From: CAZHFA01 sp964534945
GTDB taxonomy: Bacteria > Bdellovibrionota_C > UBA2361 > CAKMMH01
Assembly (NCBI GenBank): GCA_964534945.1
Contig: CAZHSB010000011.1
Span: 1 to 38,574 of the forward strand
Direction: 5' to 3'
Length of the DNA: 38,574 nucleotides
The notes under the pieces: generated by a model
Seen by the model: the letters and a program-made list of their open reading frames with translations, nothing else
Databases searched by the model: none
Told to the model about the DNA's origin: nothing
Position numbers and translations under genes: made by a program
Shown: positions 16,349-25,343 of the stretch, piece after piece
Layout of the letters: each line of letters begins with the position of its first letter
Numbering within the stretch: position 1 is the first letter of the stretch

Positions 16349-18343
16349 GTGAATCAGACAGTGAAAAATTTATTTTTTTGGATTTTTTTAGCAATAATGA
16401 TTGTTTCTCTTTATAGTGCGGTTACTCCACAAGAGGGAAAGGGAGGGAAAATCTCATATTCTGAATTTCTATCAAGATTAAAAGAGGGGCGTATAAAAGC
16501 TGTAAAAATTGAAGGGTCCAAACTTACAGGTGAATATCTAGATAATGCTCAAAAATTTACTACTATCGCGCCAAATGATGATAAACTAATAGAGCAATTG
16601 ACGGAAAAAAATGTAGAAATTGATGTAAAAGAAGCAAAAGACGAGCCTTGGTATTACCTAGTATTAGTGAATGTAATTCCTTTAGTTATAATTATCGCTA
16701 TATGGGTATTTTTTATGCGACAAGTCCAAATGGGGGCAGGAAAAGGAATGAGTTTTGGAAAATCAAGAGCAAAATTGTTAACCGAAAATCAACATAATGT
16801 TACTTTTGATGATGTCGCTGGAATAGACGAAGCAAGGGCAGAGCTAGAGGAAATTATAGAGTTTTTAAAAAATCCTAAAAAGTTTTCAAAATTAGGGGGA
16901 AGAATTCCAAAAGGAGTTTTACTTGTCGGAGCGCCTGGAACTGGAAAAACGTTGTTAGCAAAGGCAATCGCGGGAGAGGCAGGAGTACCATTTTTTAGTA
17001 TATCGGGGTCTGATTTTGTTGAGATGTTTGTTGGGGTTGGAGCTTCTCGTGTAAGAGATCTTTTTATTCAGGGGAAAAAGAATGCTCCTTGTATAATTTT
17101 TATTGATGAGATTGATGCCGTTGGACGTCATAGAGGTGCTGGAATGGGCGGTGGACATGACGAAAGAGAGCAGACTTTAAACCAACTCTTAGTTGAAATG
17201 GATGGTTTTGAAAGTAATGAGGGGGTAATTTTGATAGCTGCGACGAATAGGCCAGACGTACTAGATCCTGCACTTTTGAGGCCTGGACGTTTTGATAGAC
17301 AAGTTGTTGTTCCTAGGCCTGATATAAATGGAAGATTGGGAATCTTAAAGGTTCATACGAAAAAAATTCCTTTAGCAGATGATGTCGATTTACAAGTAAT
17401 CGCAAGAGGGACTCCGGGATTTTCTGGTGCAGACTTAGAAATTCTTGTTAATGAAGCTGCTTTATATGCAGCAAGGAACGATAAGGATAAGGTTGAAAAT
17501 CCTGATTTTGAATATGCGAAAGATAAAGTAATGATGGGGGCAGAAAGAAGATCAATACTTCTTACAGATAAGGAAAAAGAGACTACAGCTTATCATGAGT
17601 CAGGTCATACCCTTGTTGCTAAAAAATTAAAAAATGCTGATCCTGTTCATAAATTAACAATTGTTCCAAGAGGAATGGCGCTTGGCGTTACGCAACAATT
17701 ACCAGAGAAAGATAAGCATACATATTCTAAAGATTATTGGCTTGATGAGCTTGCAGTTTTTATGGGAGGAAGAGCTGCCGAAGATATAATTTTTAATGAT
17801 TTTAATACAGGTGCTAGTTCTGATATTGAACGAGCAACTGATGTTGCTAGAAAAATGGTTTGTCAGTGGGGAATGAGTGAGAAGATGGGCCCTATAAATT
17901 ATTCTTCAAAAGACGAGCATATCTTTTTGGGAAAAGAAATAGGAAAGCCAAGAGAATACTCAGAATCGACTCAAGTTGAAATTGATGAAGAAGTTAAAAA
18001 AATAATAGATAAAAGTTATCAAACTGCTAAGAGAATAATAGAAGATAATATTGATATATTGAAAAAGCTTGCGATAACTGTGCTCGAAAAAGAAACGCTT
18101 GATGCGGAAGAGATTGATTGCATTGTAAAAGGAATTCCTTATGTAAAGAAAGAAAAGCCAAAAAAAGAAGAATCTTCAAAAAGAAAAAAGGAAAAGAAGG
18201 ATGCTCTTAAGGAAGAAAAATCCGAAGGCAAAAAGGATAGTGAAAAGAAAGTTGAAAGTGTTTTAGATTCATCTTCAGAAAAAGAAGAAGAAAAGAAAAA
18301 TACTGAAAAAGATAAGGAAAAGATAGAGGAGAAAGAAGAATAA
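16349..18343 (+). CDS. ftsH: ATP-dependent zinc metalloprotease FtsH
   Basis: A membrane-anchored AAA+ protease of 664 residues that degrades misfolded membrane proteins and regulators; in proteobacteria it also controls LpxC and the heat-shock sigma factor. Two TM helices (about 6-25 and 101-122) flank a periplasmic domain. Walker A is GAPGTGKT (194-201), Walker B IIFIDEID, and the second region of homology RPDVLDPALLRPGRFDR. The zinc site is HESGH (416-420). The C terminus is a Lys/Glu tail of about 60 residues. The GTG start has AGGAG 8 bases before it. It is the first gene of a same-strand run with gaps of 3-32 bases extending to 23724. Confidence 0.98.
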   Translation: MNQTVKNLFFWIFLAIMIVSLYSAVTPQEGKGGKISYSEFLSRLKEGRIKAVKIEGSKLTGEYLDNAQKFTTIAPNDDKLIEQLTEKNVEIDVKEAKDEPWYYLVLVNVIPLVIIIAIWVFFMRQVQMGAGKGMSFGKSRAKLLTENQHNVTFDDVAGIDEARAELEEIIEFLKNPKKFSKLGGRIPKGVLLVGAPGTGKTLLAKAIAGEAGVPFFSISGSDFVEMFVGVGASRVRDLFIQGKKNAPCIIFIDEIDAVGRHRGAGMGGGHDEREQTLNQLLVEMDGFESNEGVILIAATNRPDVLDPALLRPGRFDRQVVVPRPDINGRLGILKVHTKKIPLADDVDLQVIARGTPGFSGADLEILVNEAALYAARNDKDKVENPDFEYAKDKVMMGAERRSILLTDKEKETTAYHESGHTLVAKKLKNADPVHKLTIVPRGMALGVTQQLPEKDKHTYSKDYWLDELAVFMGGRAAEDIIFNDFNTGASSDIERATDVARKMVCQWGMSEKMGPINYSSKDEHIFLGKEIGKPREYSESTQVEIDEEVKKIIDKSYQTAKRIIEDNIDILKKLAITVLEKETLDAEEIDCIVKGIPYVKKEKPKKEESSKRKKEKKDALKEEKSEGKKDSEKKVESVLDSSSEKEEEKKNTEKDKEKIEEKEE

Positions 18344-18348
18344 AATTT

Positions 18349-19671
18349 ATGAAAAAATCTTTTTTTGTAACCATAATTTGTGCTTTATTTTTTTTATTGG
18401 CTTGTTCTAAATCTACTAATGATGAAGCGCTGATAAAAATTCCAAATAAGGTTGTGTTTATTGTAGTTGATACATTAAGGGCAGATCACTTGCCATTTTA
18501 TGGATATGAACATAATACATGCCCTTTTTTAAATACTCTTGCTAACAATTCGGTTATTTTTAAAAATATGTATTCAACCTCTTCCTATACAGCTCCTGCT
18601 ACGGCATCGTTATTTACTTCGCTGTATTCTAAAGAACATGGTGTTACTAATGGAATTGTGTATTCAAAAAAAGAAAATGTTTCTGATATAAAATTAAATA
18701 GAATTCCTAAAAAAGCTTTTGCTTTGCCAGAATTATTTAAAAAAGCAGGATATAATACTTTTGGCGTAGCTGATAATTTAAATATTTCTAAAGAAATGGG
18801 GTTTGGACAAGGTTTTGATAAGCTTATTACAAAAAGATATGTTGGGGCTTATAAAGTTAATAATTTGATTCTATCGTTAGAAAAAGAAATAAAAAATAGT
18901 GAAAAATATTTTTTATATATTCACTATATGGATCCACATAGTCCATATCATCTTAATAAACAGTGGGCAAGAACGGGAAGAGAAAATAAGATGATAAAAT
19001 CTTATGATAGTGAGATTTCTTACGTTGATGATGCAATAAAGAGATTGTATGAAAGATTTAAATGGAATAAGGATACACTTATAATTTTAACAGCAGATCA
19101 TGGAGAAGCTTTCGGCGAGAGAAAAAATTCTAATGGAAAAAAAGAATTTGGACATGGAAAAACTTTAAATAGAGAAGTTTTGCGTGTTCCGTTAGTTTTT
19201 TATCAAAATGGATTAAGAAAGTTGGTTTTAAACTCTCAAGTTTCTCATTTAGATGTATTGCCAACTTTATCATCACTTTTTGGGAAAAAGATAAAAAAAT
19301 ATTGGAGGGGAAATGAGCTTACTACGATTTTACTTGGAAAAGATAATTTGAAACAAAGATATTTATTTTCCGATTTGGCAGCAAAATACGATAGGCCACA
19401 AATTTCTTCTGTAATTTTTGGTAATTATCATTATATAAAAGTATCAAAAAATAAAAAGTATTCTGAAAAAGAGAGCTTGTTTAATTGGGAAAAAGATCAA
19501 ATAGAAACAAAAGATGATAAAACCTCTGCGGATTCGATAATCTTAAAAAATTTAAGAAGACAAGTTTCCAATCATTTAAAAATAAAGCCTGTTTTTAAAA
19601 AAGAAAAATTTAACATTAAATTAGATAAAAAAACTTTAAACCATTTATCAACGTTGGGGTATATAAATTAA
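18349..19671 (+). CDS. Lipoprotein of the sulfatase/alkaline-phosphatase superfamily
   Basis: The 440-residue protein has a lipoprotein signal ending LLAC (Cys19). The AlkP-superfamily core begins VVFIVVDTLRADHLPFYGY, with metal ligand D41. The nucleophile segment is SYTAPATASLF: Thr81 occupies the position that is Cys or Ser in sulfatases, and the Arg of CxPxR is Thr85. TADHGEAFGER and GHGKTL supply the second metal site. The family includes sulfatases, phosphodiesterases and phosphoethanolamine or phosphoglycerol transferases. The Thr nucleophile makes a formylglycine sulfatase unlikely. It follows ftsH by 5 bases, with no own ribosome-binding site. The substrate is unknown. Confidence 0.8.
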   Translation: MKKSFFVTIICALFFLLACSKSTNDEALIKIPNKVVFIVVDTLRADHLPFYGYEHNTCPFLNTLANNSVIFKNMYSTSSYTAPATASLFTSLYSKEHGVTNGIVYSKKENVSDIKLNRIPKKAFALPELFKKAGYNTFGVADNLNISKEMGFGQGFDKLITKRYVGAYKVNNLILSLEKEIKNSEKYFLYIHYMDPHSPYHLNKQWARTGRENKMIKSYDSEISYVDDAIKRLYERFKWNKDTLIILTADHGEAFGERKNSNGKKEFGHGKTLNREVLRVPLVFYQNGLRKLVLNSQVSHLDVLPTLSSLFGKKIKKYWRGNELTTILLGKDNLKQRYLFSDLAAKYDRPQISSVIFGNYHYIKVSKNKKYSEKESLFNWEKDQIETKDDKTSADSIILKNLRRQVSNHLKIKPVFKKEKFNIKLDKKTLNHLSTLGYIN

Positions 19672-19674
19672 TTT

Positions 19675-21735
19675 ATGAAACGTAATATCAGATTAGCTTT
19701 ATTTTTCCTTTTATTTTTTATTCCTAATGCTGCGTTTGCTTATGTTGGCCCAGGAGCAGGTTTTGCTTTTATAGGTTCAGCATTTGTTTTTATTTTAACA
19801 ATAATTCTTGCAATACTTACATTAGCTTTGTGGCCATTACAACTAATTATAAGAAAGGCTAGGCGCAAGGGAATACCTAAAAATGCGAAAACTAAAAAAA
19901 TTGTTTTAATTGGACTTGATGGATTGTCTCCGATATTGGCAGAAAAATATATAGAAGAGGGGCATCTTCCAAATTTTAAGAAATTAGTAGAGATTGGAGA
20001 TTATAGAAGATTAGGAAGTTCAATTCCTTCTATTTCTCCTGTTGCTTGGTCAACATTTCAGACAGGAGTAAATCCTGGAGCTCATAATATTTTTGATTTT
20101 TTAACTCGAGATAAAAGATATTGTTTGCCAGAGCTTTCATCAACAAAAACTGAAAATATATTTTTTAAAAAATGGGGATTTAGACGTGTACATAAGGCAA
20201 CTGTAAAGTTGTTAAGGAAAAGTCAACCATTTTGGAAAATACTTGGGAAGCAGGGAATCTTTTCGAATATTATTAGAGTGCCAATTTCATATCCTCCAGA
20301 AAAATTTGATGGAAATATTCTGTCTGCCATGTGTGTTCCTGATTTAAAGGGAACGCAGGGTTCTTTTTTAGCATATACTGATTCTAAAGAATTGACGAAA
20401 AAAGCGACGGGAGGAACATTTATAAAAATTGAAGTTAAGGACGATGTCGTCCATTCTGAGATTGAAGGACCAAATAATCCACTTTCAAAGGAGGGGGAAA
20501 TATTAACAATTCCTTTTGATGTTAAAATATTAAAGGAAAATGAATATGTTTTATACATTCAAAAGAAAGAGTATAAGTTAAAATTAAAAGAGTATACACC
20601 GTGGATAACATTAAATTTTAGGGCAGGAAGAAAGAATATAGTTGGTATATCAAGATTTTGTTTAAGGGAAATTTCTCCATATTTCTTATTATACCAAACT
20701 CCAATAAATATTAGTCCCGAAAAACCCGCTCTTCCGATATCATATCCGAGAGTATTTTCAAATTATTTATCAAGGCTTCAAGGATTGTATGGAACGTTAG
20801 GACTAATGGAAGATACGTGGGGCAGAAATGAAAAAGCTCTAGACGATGAAACTTTTCTAAAGCAGGCTTATGATAATCACGAAGAAAGAGAGAAAATGTT
20901 TTTTAATTCTTTAAAAAATACTCCTCAAGGATTTTGTGCTTGTGTTTTTGATACGAGTGACAGAATTCAACATATATTTTGGAGATATTTAGAGAAGGAT
21001 CATCCATCACCTTGTGAAAATAGAGAAAAGTTTGGCAATACTATTTTAGAAATGTATGAAAAGATGGATGAATTAATTGGGAAAACATTGAATAGATTAG
21101 ATGAAGATGATGTTTTTATAGTTATGAGTGATCATGGTTTTGCATCTTTTAGACGTGGATTTAATTTAAATACTTGGCTTGTTGAAAATGGATATATGGT
21201 CTTAAAAGATAATAGTAAAAAAGAAGATGAATATTTTCAAAATGTAGATTGGGAAAAGACTAAAGCTTTTGCAGTTGGTATGGCTGGAATCTTTATAAAT
21301 AGAAAGGAAAGAGAATTTAGGGGGATAGTTGAAGATAAGGATTTATCTCAATTAAAAAAAGAAATTAGTGAAAGGCTTATTTTGCTAACGGATCCTAAGG
21401 ACGGAACAAAGGCAATAAGAAAAATTTTTGATGTTTCAAAAGTTTATAAAGGACTTTATGCTAATGAGGCACCAGATTTAATTATTGGGGCAGAATATGG
21501 CTATCGAGTTTCTTGGGGGTGTGTTACGGGTGCATTAGAAAAAGAAATATTTTCTGACAATTTAAAGTCTTGGAGCGCAGATCATGATGTTGACCCTGAG
21601 CTTGTTGATGGAGTTCTTTTTTCTAATATAAAGATAAATGAAGTGAAGGTTAATATTATCGATTTGGCGCCAAGTATATTAAGGTTATTTGGAATTAATC
21701 CTCCAAAATATATGGAAGGAAAAAATATTTTTTAA
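19675..21735 (+). CDS. Membrane-anchored type I phosphodiesterase/AlkP-superfamily hydrolase
   Basis: The 686-residue protein has an N-terminal signal or anchor (LALFFLLFFIPNAAFAYVGPG) and a TM helix (about 33-58). The core is KKIVLIGLDGLSP (D82), with the nucleophile Ser121 in PSISPVAWSTFQTG, as in type I phosphodiesterase/nucleotide pyrophosphatase relatives. FDTSDRIQHIFWR and VIVMSDHGF-type (FIVMSDHGFASF) segments and a late DHDVDPELVDGVLFSN give the remaining metal ligands. It probably acts outside the cytoplasmic membrane on a phospho-ester. It begins 3 bases after the preceding lipoprotein gene, implying translational coupling. The substrate is unknown. Confidence 0.82.
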   Translation: MKRNIRLALFFLLFFIPNAAFAYVGPGAGFAFIGSAFVFILTIILAILTLALWPLQLIIRKARRKGIPKNAKTKKIVLIGLDGLSPILAEKYIEEGHLPNFKKLVEIGDYRRLGSSIPSISPVAWSTFQTGVNPGAHNIFDFLTRDKRYCLPELSSTKTENIFFKKWGFRRVHKATVKLLRKSQPFWKILGKQGIFSNIIRVPISYPPEKFDGNILSAMCVPDLKGTQGSFLAYTDSKELTKKATGGTFIKIEVKDDVVHSEIEGPNNPLSKEGEILTIPFDVKILKENEYVLYIQKKEYKLKLKEYTPWITLNFRAGRKNIVGISRFCLREISPYFLLYQTPINISPEKPALPISYPRVFSNYLSRLQGLYGTLGLMEDTWGRNEKALDDETFLKQAYDNHEEREKMFFNSLKNTPQGFCACVFDTSDRIQHIFWRYLEKDHPSPCENREKFGNTILEMYEKMDELIGKTLNRLDEDDVFIVMSDHGFASFRRGFNLNTWLVENGYMVLKDNSKKEDEYFQNVDWEKTKAFAVGMAGIFINRKEREFRGIVEDKDLSQLKKEISERLILLTDPKDGTKAIRKIFDVSKVYKGLYANEAPDLIIGAEYGYRVSWGCVTGALEKEIFSDNLKSWSADHDVDPELVDGVLFSNIKINEVKVNIIDLAPSILRLFGINPPKYMEGKNIF

Positions 21736-21761
21736 ATTTTTTATTATCTAAGGAGCGTAGT

Positions 21762-21983
21762 ATGTTTGGAAATAAAGTAAAAGTTGAGGGCTCTCTTTAT
21801 GAGAAATTGGAAAAGGTTTCCGATTCTATGGGAGTTTCTGTCGATGAATTTGCGGGAAAAGTACTAGAGACGGAAGTTGATAAAATTTTAAATTCAATTT
21901 CTTCTAGTAATTCTGATAATTTATCTCAAAATGAAATTGATTCAATTACAAAAAAATTAAAAGGCTTAGGCTACTTAGACTAG
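21762..21983 (+). CDS. Small ribbon-helix-helix-like protein
   Basis: The 73-residue protein has KVEGSLYEKLEKVSDSMGVSVDEFAGKVLE, which resembles a ribbon-helix-helix fold (one strand, then two helices: LYEKLEKVSDSMG and SVDEFAGKVLETEV). A C-terminal segment LKGLGYLD follows. RHH proteins are usually DNA-binding dimers, often antitoxin-like, but no toxin gene is adjacent. AGGAG lies 8 bases before ATG 21762. Its place between two AlkP-related genes suggests a partner role in this locus; that is inference. Confidence 0.65.
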   Translation: MFGNKVKVEGSLYEKLEKVSDSMGVSVDEFAGKVLETEVDKILNSISSSNSDNLSQNEIDSITKKLKGLGYLD

Positions 21984-22015
21984 GCTAACTTTTTAAATTT
22001 TTGGCAAGGATTTTT

Positions 22016-22840
22016 ATGATTGAAAAGGTTAATGGCTTATTTAGCCTTGTGTATGATGCAGTAATTTTTCCAGTATCTAATTTTAGTGATGAAATTCAAA
22101 TTCTGTATATTTCTCTTTTAAGTGGAATAGTGTTTTTATGGATTTATGGAAAGGTTTCTAATCAAAAAGGGCTAAAGGAGACAAAAAGAAAAGTCACAGC
22201 TTATGTCTTAGAAGTTGCTCTTTATCGGCATAGTATTTTAGTATGTTTGAGATCACAATGGAATCTTTTAAAACAGGGGGTTCGTTACGTTTCTTTTGCA
22301 TTGATTCCATTATTGATTCTAATGGTACCATGTCTTTTGATCATGGCCGAACTTCATAGTCATTATCAAAGCAGGGGAATTGGTGGGGGAGAAAATGCTA
22401 TTATAGAAATTTCTTTTGATAATGATGTAGATGTTATGGACTATTCATTAAAAAGTGATGTAGTAAAAATAACTTCACCACTAAGAATAGAAGATGAGGG
22501 GAAAATTTTTTGGAAATTAAAAAATGATAATATAAGTGGGGAAAAAGAAACTTTTGTAAAACTAAATGTAGATGATAGAGTCTTGAATATCCCTATTTTA
22601 CTTGATAAAAATAAAAATCCCAACTTATTGGTATATTCAAAAAATATCTTTGAAGCGTTAATGTTTCCAACAAAATTTTCTGTTGGTAAAGATTTTTCTC
22701 AAATTAAATTAATAAAAATTTCATATCCAGATAAGATTCAAAAGTATTTTGGAGTTTCGTTAAATTGGATTTGGGCTTTTTTAATCATATCTATTTTAAG
22801 TGGGCTTGTCGCAAGTAAAATTTTAAAAGTTGAAATTTAA
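22016..22840 (+). CDS. Conserved-looking membrane protein with periplasmic domain
   Basis: The 274-residue protein has TM1 at about 28-46, a basic helical loop (KETKRKVTAYVLEVALYRHS), and TM2 at about 91-113 (ALIPLLILMVPCLLIMAEL). A beta-rich soluble domain (about 125-240) and a final TM helix (about 250-268) follow. The first half resembles a recurrent family in which a TM, a basic loop and a MVPxLLIxAEL-type TM occur together, loosely like YidC/EMC3 topology; I cannot name it. ATG 22016 was chosen over an upstream TTG at 22001 because AAGGA lies 5 bases before it. It is fifth in the ftsH run, 32 bases from each neighbour. Confidence 0.7.
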   Translation: MIEKVNGLFSLVYDAVIFPVSNFSDEIQILYISLLSGIVFLWIYGKVSNQKGLKETKRKVTAYVLEVALYRHSILVCLRSQWNLLKQGVRYVSFALIPLLILMVPCLLIMAELHSHYQSRGIGGGENAIIEISFDNDVDVMDYSLKSDVVKITSPLRIEDEGKIFWKLKNDNISGEKETFVKLNVDDRVLNIPILLDKNKNPNLLVYSKNIFEALMFPTKFSVGKDFSQIKLIKISYPDKIQKYFGVSLNWIWAFLIISILSGLVASKILKVEI

Positions 22841-22872
22841 TAAACTAAAATAGTTCGAGGGGGAATATTTTT

Positions 22873-23724
22873 ATGAAAAATAATTTTTTATTTATAGTAT
22901 TTGATAGTTGTAGGTTTGATACTTTTTTTAATGCCAAGACTCCTAATATTGATAGACTTGGAAAAAAAGAATGTAGATATTCTTATGCGTCTTGGACAAT
23001 CCCTTCCCATGCTGTTTATATGATGGGGGCTAGCCCTCATACTAATGGTAGGGGAGTTTTTGCTTCTGAAGTTTATAAAAAAGATTTTGCGAACTATCAA
23101 GAGAGATTAAATATCGAGGGAGTGGCTTTTAAAAATTTTGTTCCTGAGCTTTCGTTGCCCGCTTTTTTAAGAAAACAAGGATATAGGACAAATGCATTAG
23201 TGTCTATGCCTGTATTAAATCAAACTACAATTTTAAATAAGCATTTTGATAATTATGAATTGATGGACGAATATAATAATTTTGATGCAATTATAGATGA
23301 ACTTACTTTTTACCAAGATACTCCATCTTTTTATTTGTTAAATACAGGAGAAACGCATTATCCTTTTACAATTCCTGGAGAGAAAGTCGATGACAAGGAA
23401 TTGTTATATGGTGCAAATGGTGTTTTTAAGCATATAGATGATAACGAAATAAATGTCGGAGATGAAAATCTTTCTCAAGTTGAAATTGCAGATAAATATT
23501 TTTTTATGAATAAGATGGAAGAGTTGAAAAACAAGCAACAAAAAAATGTTGAATATTTAGATGGCCTCATGGAAAGACTTTACGATATTATTCCCCAAAA
23601 TACTCACATTATTATTACAGCCGATCATGGTGAACTTTTTGGCGAAGACGGGCTTTTTGGACATGGTCCTGTGTTCCATAAGAAAGTTTTTGAGGTGCCA
23701 TTTGTTGAGGGAAAATTAAAATAA
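22873..23724 (+). CDS. Soluble AlkP-superfamily (sulfatase-fold) hydrolase
   Basis: The 283-residue protein starts directly with the core: FLFIVFDSCRFDTFFNAKTP (D11), then ASWTIPSHAVYMMG with Thr42 at the nucleophile position. It ends with ITADHGELFGEDGLFGHGP and a short tail, FEVPFVEGKLK. No signal peptide is present, so it is cytoplasmic, unlike its two relatives in the operon. The length is short for sulfatases (usually 400-550), but both metal-binding halves are present. Last gene of the ftsH run: a strong hairpin terminator follows 29 bases after the stop. The substrate is unknown. Confidence 0.8.
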   Translation: MKNNFLFIVFDSCRFDTFFNAKTPNIDRLGKKECRYSYASWTIPSHAVYMMGASPHTNGRGVFASEVYKKDFANYQERLNIEGVAFKNFVPELSLPAFLRKQGYRTNALVSMPVLNQTTILNKHFDNYELMDEYNNFDAIIDELTFYQDTPSFYLLNTGETHYPFTIPGEKVDDKELLYGANGVFKHIDDNEINVGDENLSQVEIADKYFFMNKMEELKNKQQKNVEYLDGLMERLYDIIPQNTHIIITADHGELFGEDGLFGHGPVFHKKVFEVPFVEGKLK

Positions 23725-23753
23725 GAAAATTTAGGATTAATATCTTAAAAAGG

Positions 23754-23799
23754 GTGGCAAAAGTAGGGGGAATGTATATATAAAACCTACTTTTGCCAC
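23754..23799. terminator. Bidirectional terminator
   Basis: A perfect 14-bp stem, GTGGCAAAAGTAGG (23754-23767) with CCTACTTTTGCCAC (23786-23799), has an 18-base loop and A/T runs on both sides. It sits between convergent genes and can serve both. Confidence 0.9.
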
Positions 23800-23805
23800 A
23801 AAAAA

Positions 23806-24084
23806 TTATTTCTCTAAAGCATTCAAGGCGACTTCAACCAATATTGTTGTTACTGCTCCTTGAATGCAGTGTTTAAAGATTGGAGATTCTTTGTCGTGGT
23901 TTTTCAAAACCTTTTTATCTTGATGAAATTCTTCTTTTTTATCTTGATAAAAATTTGCTTCTGATGAGAAGCGTAAAAAAATTTCATCATTTGTACTTTT
24001 TTTCTCATTAGGAAACGAAGCACAGCCGACATAAGAAAACAATGTTAAACATATTGCAAGAATAAAAAATGACATCCTTTTCAT
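23806..24084 (-). CDS. Small hypothetical lipoprotein
   Basis: A 92-residue protein with signal peptide MKRMSFFILAICLTLFSYVGC and a lipobox-like SYVGC (Cys21). The mature part is short and charged, with a near repeat (FYQDKKEEF, FHQDKKVL), and ends in a mildly hydrophobic helix (GAVTTILVEVALNAL). I recognise no family. AAAGAG lies about 8 bases before ATG 24084. It shares the bidirectional terminator with the ftsH run. Confidence 0.7.
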   Translation of the reverse strand: MKRMSFFILAICLTLFSYVGCASFPNEKKSTNDEIFLRFSSEANFYQDKKEEFHQDKKVLKNHDKESPIFKHCIQGAVTTILVEVALNALEK

Positions 24085-24216
24085 TTTTTTCTCTTTCTTT
24101 TAAAAATTTTTTAATTGAACCTTTAAAAATTGATTTCTTCCTACTTTTGACAGTGTTAGAGTCTAATAAAAATAAGAATCTTATTCAAATTTTTTAATAG
24201 GAATTTTCGGATAAAA

Positions 24217-24258
24217 GGCGTAATGGAATTTAGCGATGATCTAAAAAACCTTTACGCC
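24217..24258 (-). terminator. Nested-hairpin terminator
   Basis: An outer stem GGCGTAATGG (24217-24226) with CCTTTACGCC (24249-24258, one mismatch) encloses an inner stem TTTAG/CTAAA. On the minus strand it is followed by TTTT, 8 bases after the stop of the secreted-protein gene. Confidence 0.7.
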
Positions 24259-24265
24259 ATAAATT

Positions 24266-25111
24266 TTACTTAGATGAGAGAAAATTTTGACAATAAATAA
24301 TTGACAATATTTCCTCATCTTTTACTAAAATTAACAATAACTTAGAGGAATTGTCGTCTTCTTCTTTTGTAATCCTCTCAATAGTTACATTATCTTCTTG
24401 ATTCCTGACTTTTCCAATAAAACTACAGGAATTAATAACAATTCCTGTAGTATAAATATCAACACTAGTTTTTTGCTTTGAAATGACATCCTTTTTCGTA
24501 AGGTATGTTAGATCAAATGAAGATTCAAGTGAGATTACACCTTTTCCAACTTTTATTTTCCCATTTTGTTTTGCTCCTAAAACGATTTTGTTACTTCTTA
24601 AAAGTTTCAAAACTTCGGAAGGATTATTCGTTTTGAAGATTAAAATTTTTTCTTGATCTTTCCCTTGGGATAGAATTATAACTCCAGCAGTTGGAGTTAT
24701 GATTTCTTTAAAATCAATTAATCCAGAAACCTTGACTACCCCATTTTCTTCTCCTTCATATAAAAAGGAATTTGACCATGATATATTTTTTGAAGATGAT
24801 CTTACATCCAATTCATCATAGTCTATTAAGGGAATGATTTCTGATAAAATACCAATTTGAGTATTTTTTAGATAATCTATCCCTTTTATGGTATCTTTCT
24901 TTAAAGATGGCGACGGAAACTTATAGCCGTGCATTTCCGTAGATTCTTTAAGAAATTTGCACGATTCGAAATCGATCGCCCACTCGCCGTTTCTTTCTTG
25001 CATGGCGAATTCTAATTCTTGCTGTTTCTTGGTTAGGTTAAGGTCCTCTCCGAAAGTTTTTTGTGAAATACTGAGTGCAATCACAAAAAAAAACAGATAA
25101 AAACGTTTCAT
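24266..25111 (-). CDS. Secreted protein, possibly SYLF/Ysc84-like
   Basis: The 281-residue protein has a signal peptide (MKRFYLFFFVIALSISQKTFG). The segment at about 145-235 reads ILIFKTNNPSEVLKLLRSNK then IVLGAKQNGKIKVGKG and DIYTTGIVINSCSFIGKV. This follows the SYLF (Ysc84) pattern of an N..A...LL stretch, LGAD...GP.G and IYSYS.SKGLFAG, but key residues differ; the lipid-binding assignment is tentative. I chose ATG 25111, with GGAG six bases upstream, over ATGs at 25114 and 25123. It is followed by its own terminator. Confidence 0.6.
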   Translation of the reverse strand: MKRFYLFFFVIALSISQKTFGEDLNLTKKQQELEFAMQERNGEWAIDFESCKFLKESTEMHGYKFPSPSLKKDTIKGIDYLKNTQIGILSEIIPLIDYDELDVRSSSKNISWSNSFLYEGEENGVVKVSGLIDFKEIITPTAGVIILSQGKDQEKILIFKTNNPSEVLKLLRSNKIVLGAKQNGKIKVGKGVISLESSFDLTYLTKKDVISKQKTSVDIYTTGIVINSCSFIGKVRNQEDNVTIERITKEEDDNSSKLLLILVKDEEILSIIYCQNFLSSK

Positions 25112-25296
25112 CATATTCTCCATTCTAGAGTTTTCAAAACTCTTTTAGGATTTTTTAAAACCTTTATCGCTAAATACCCATTACATATTGTCTTGTAGAA
25201 AAGATTTTCTACGAACGATTACATTACATAAAATAAAGTTTTTATTCAAATAAAAATGACTTTTATTATAAGAAAAGAGGTGGAAAAAATGCTTAT

Positions 25297-25328
25297 AAAA
25301 AAGAGCGAAATTATTATCGCTCTTTTTT
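25297..25328. terminator. Hairpin terminator behind the flotillin stub
   Basis: A 12-bp perfect stem AAAAAAGAGCGA (25297-25308) with TCGCTCTTTTTT (25317-25328) has an 8-base loop. It is functional-looking on both strands and lies 15 bases past the stop of the remnant on the minus strand. Confidence 0.85.
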
Positions 25329-25343
25329 ACAAAGAAATTCATT

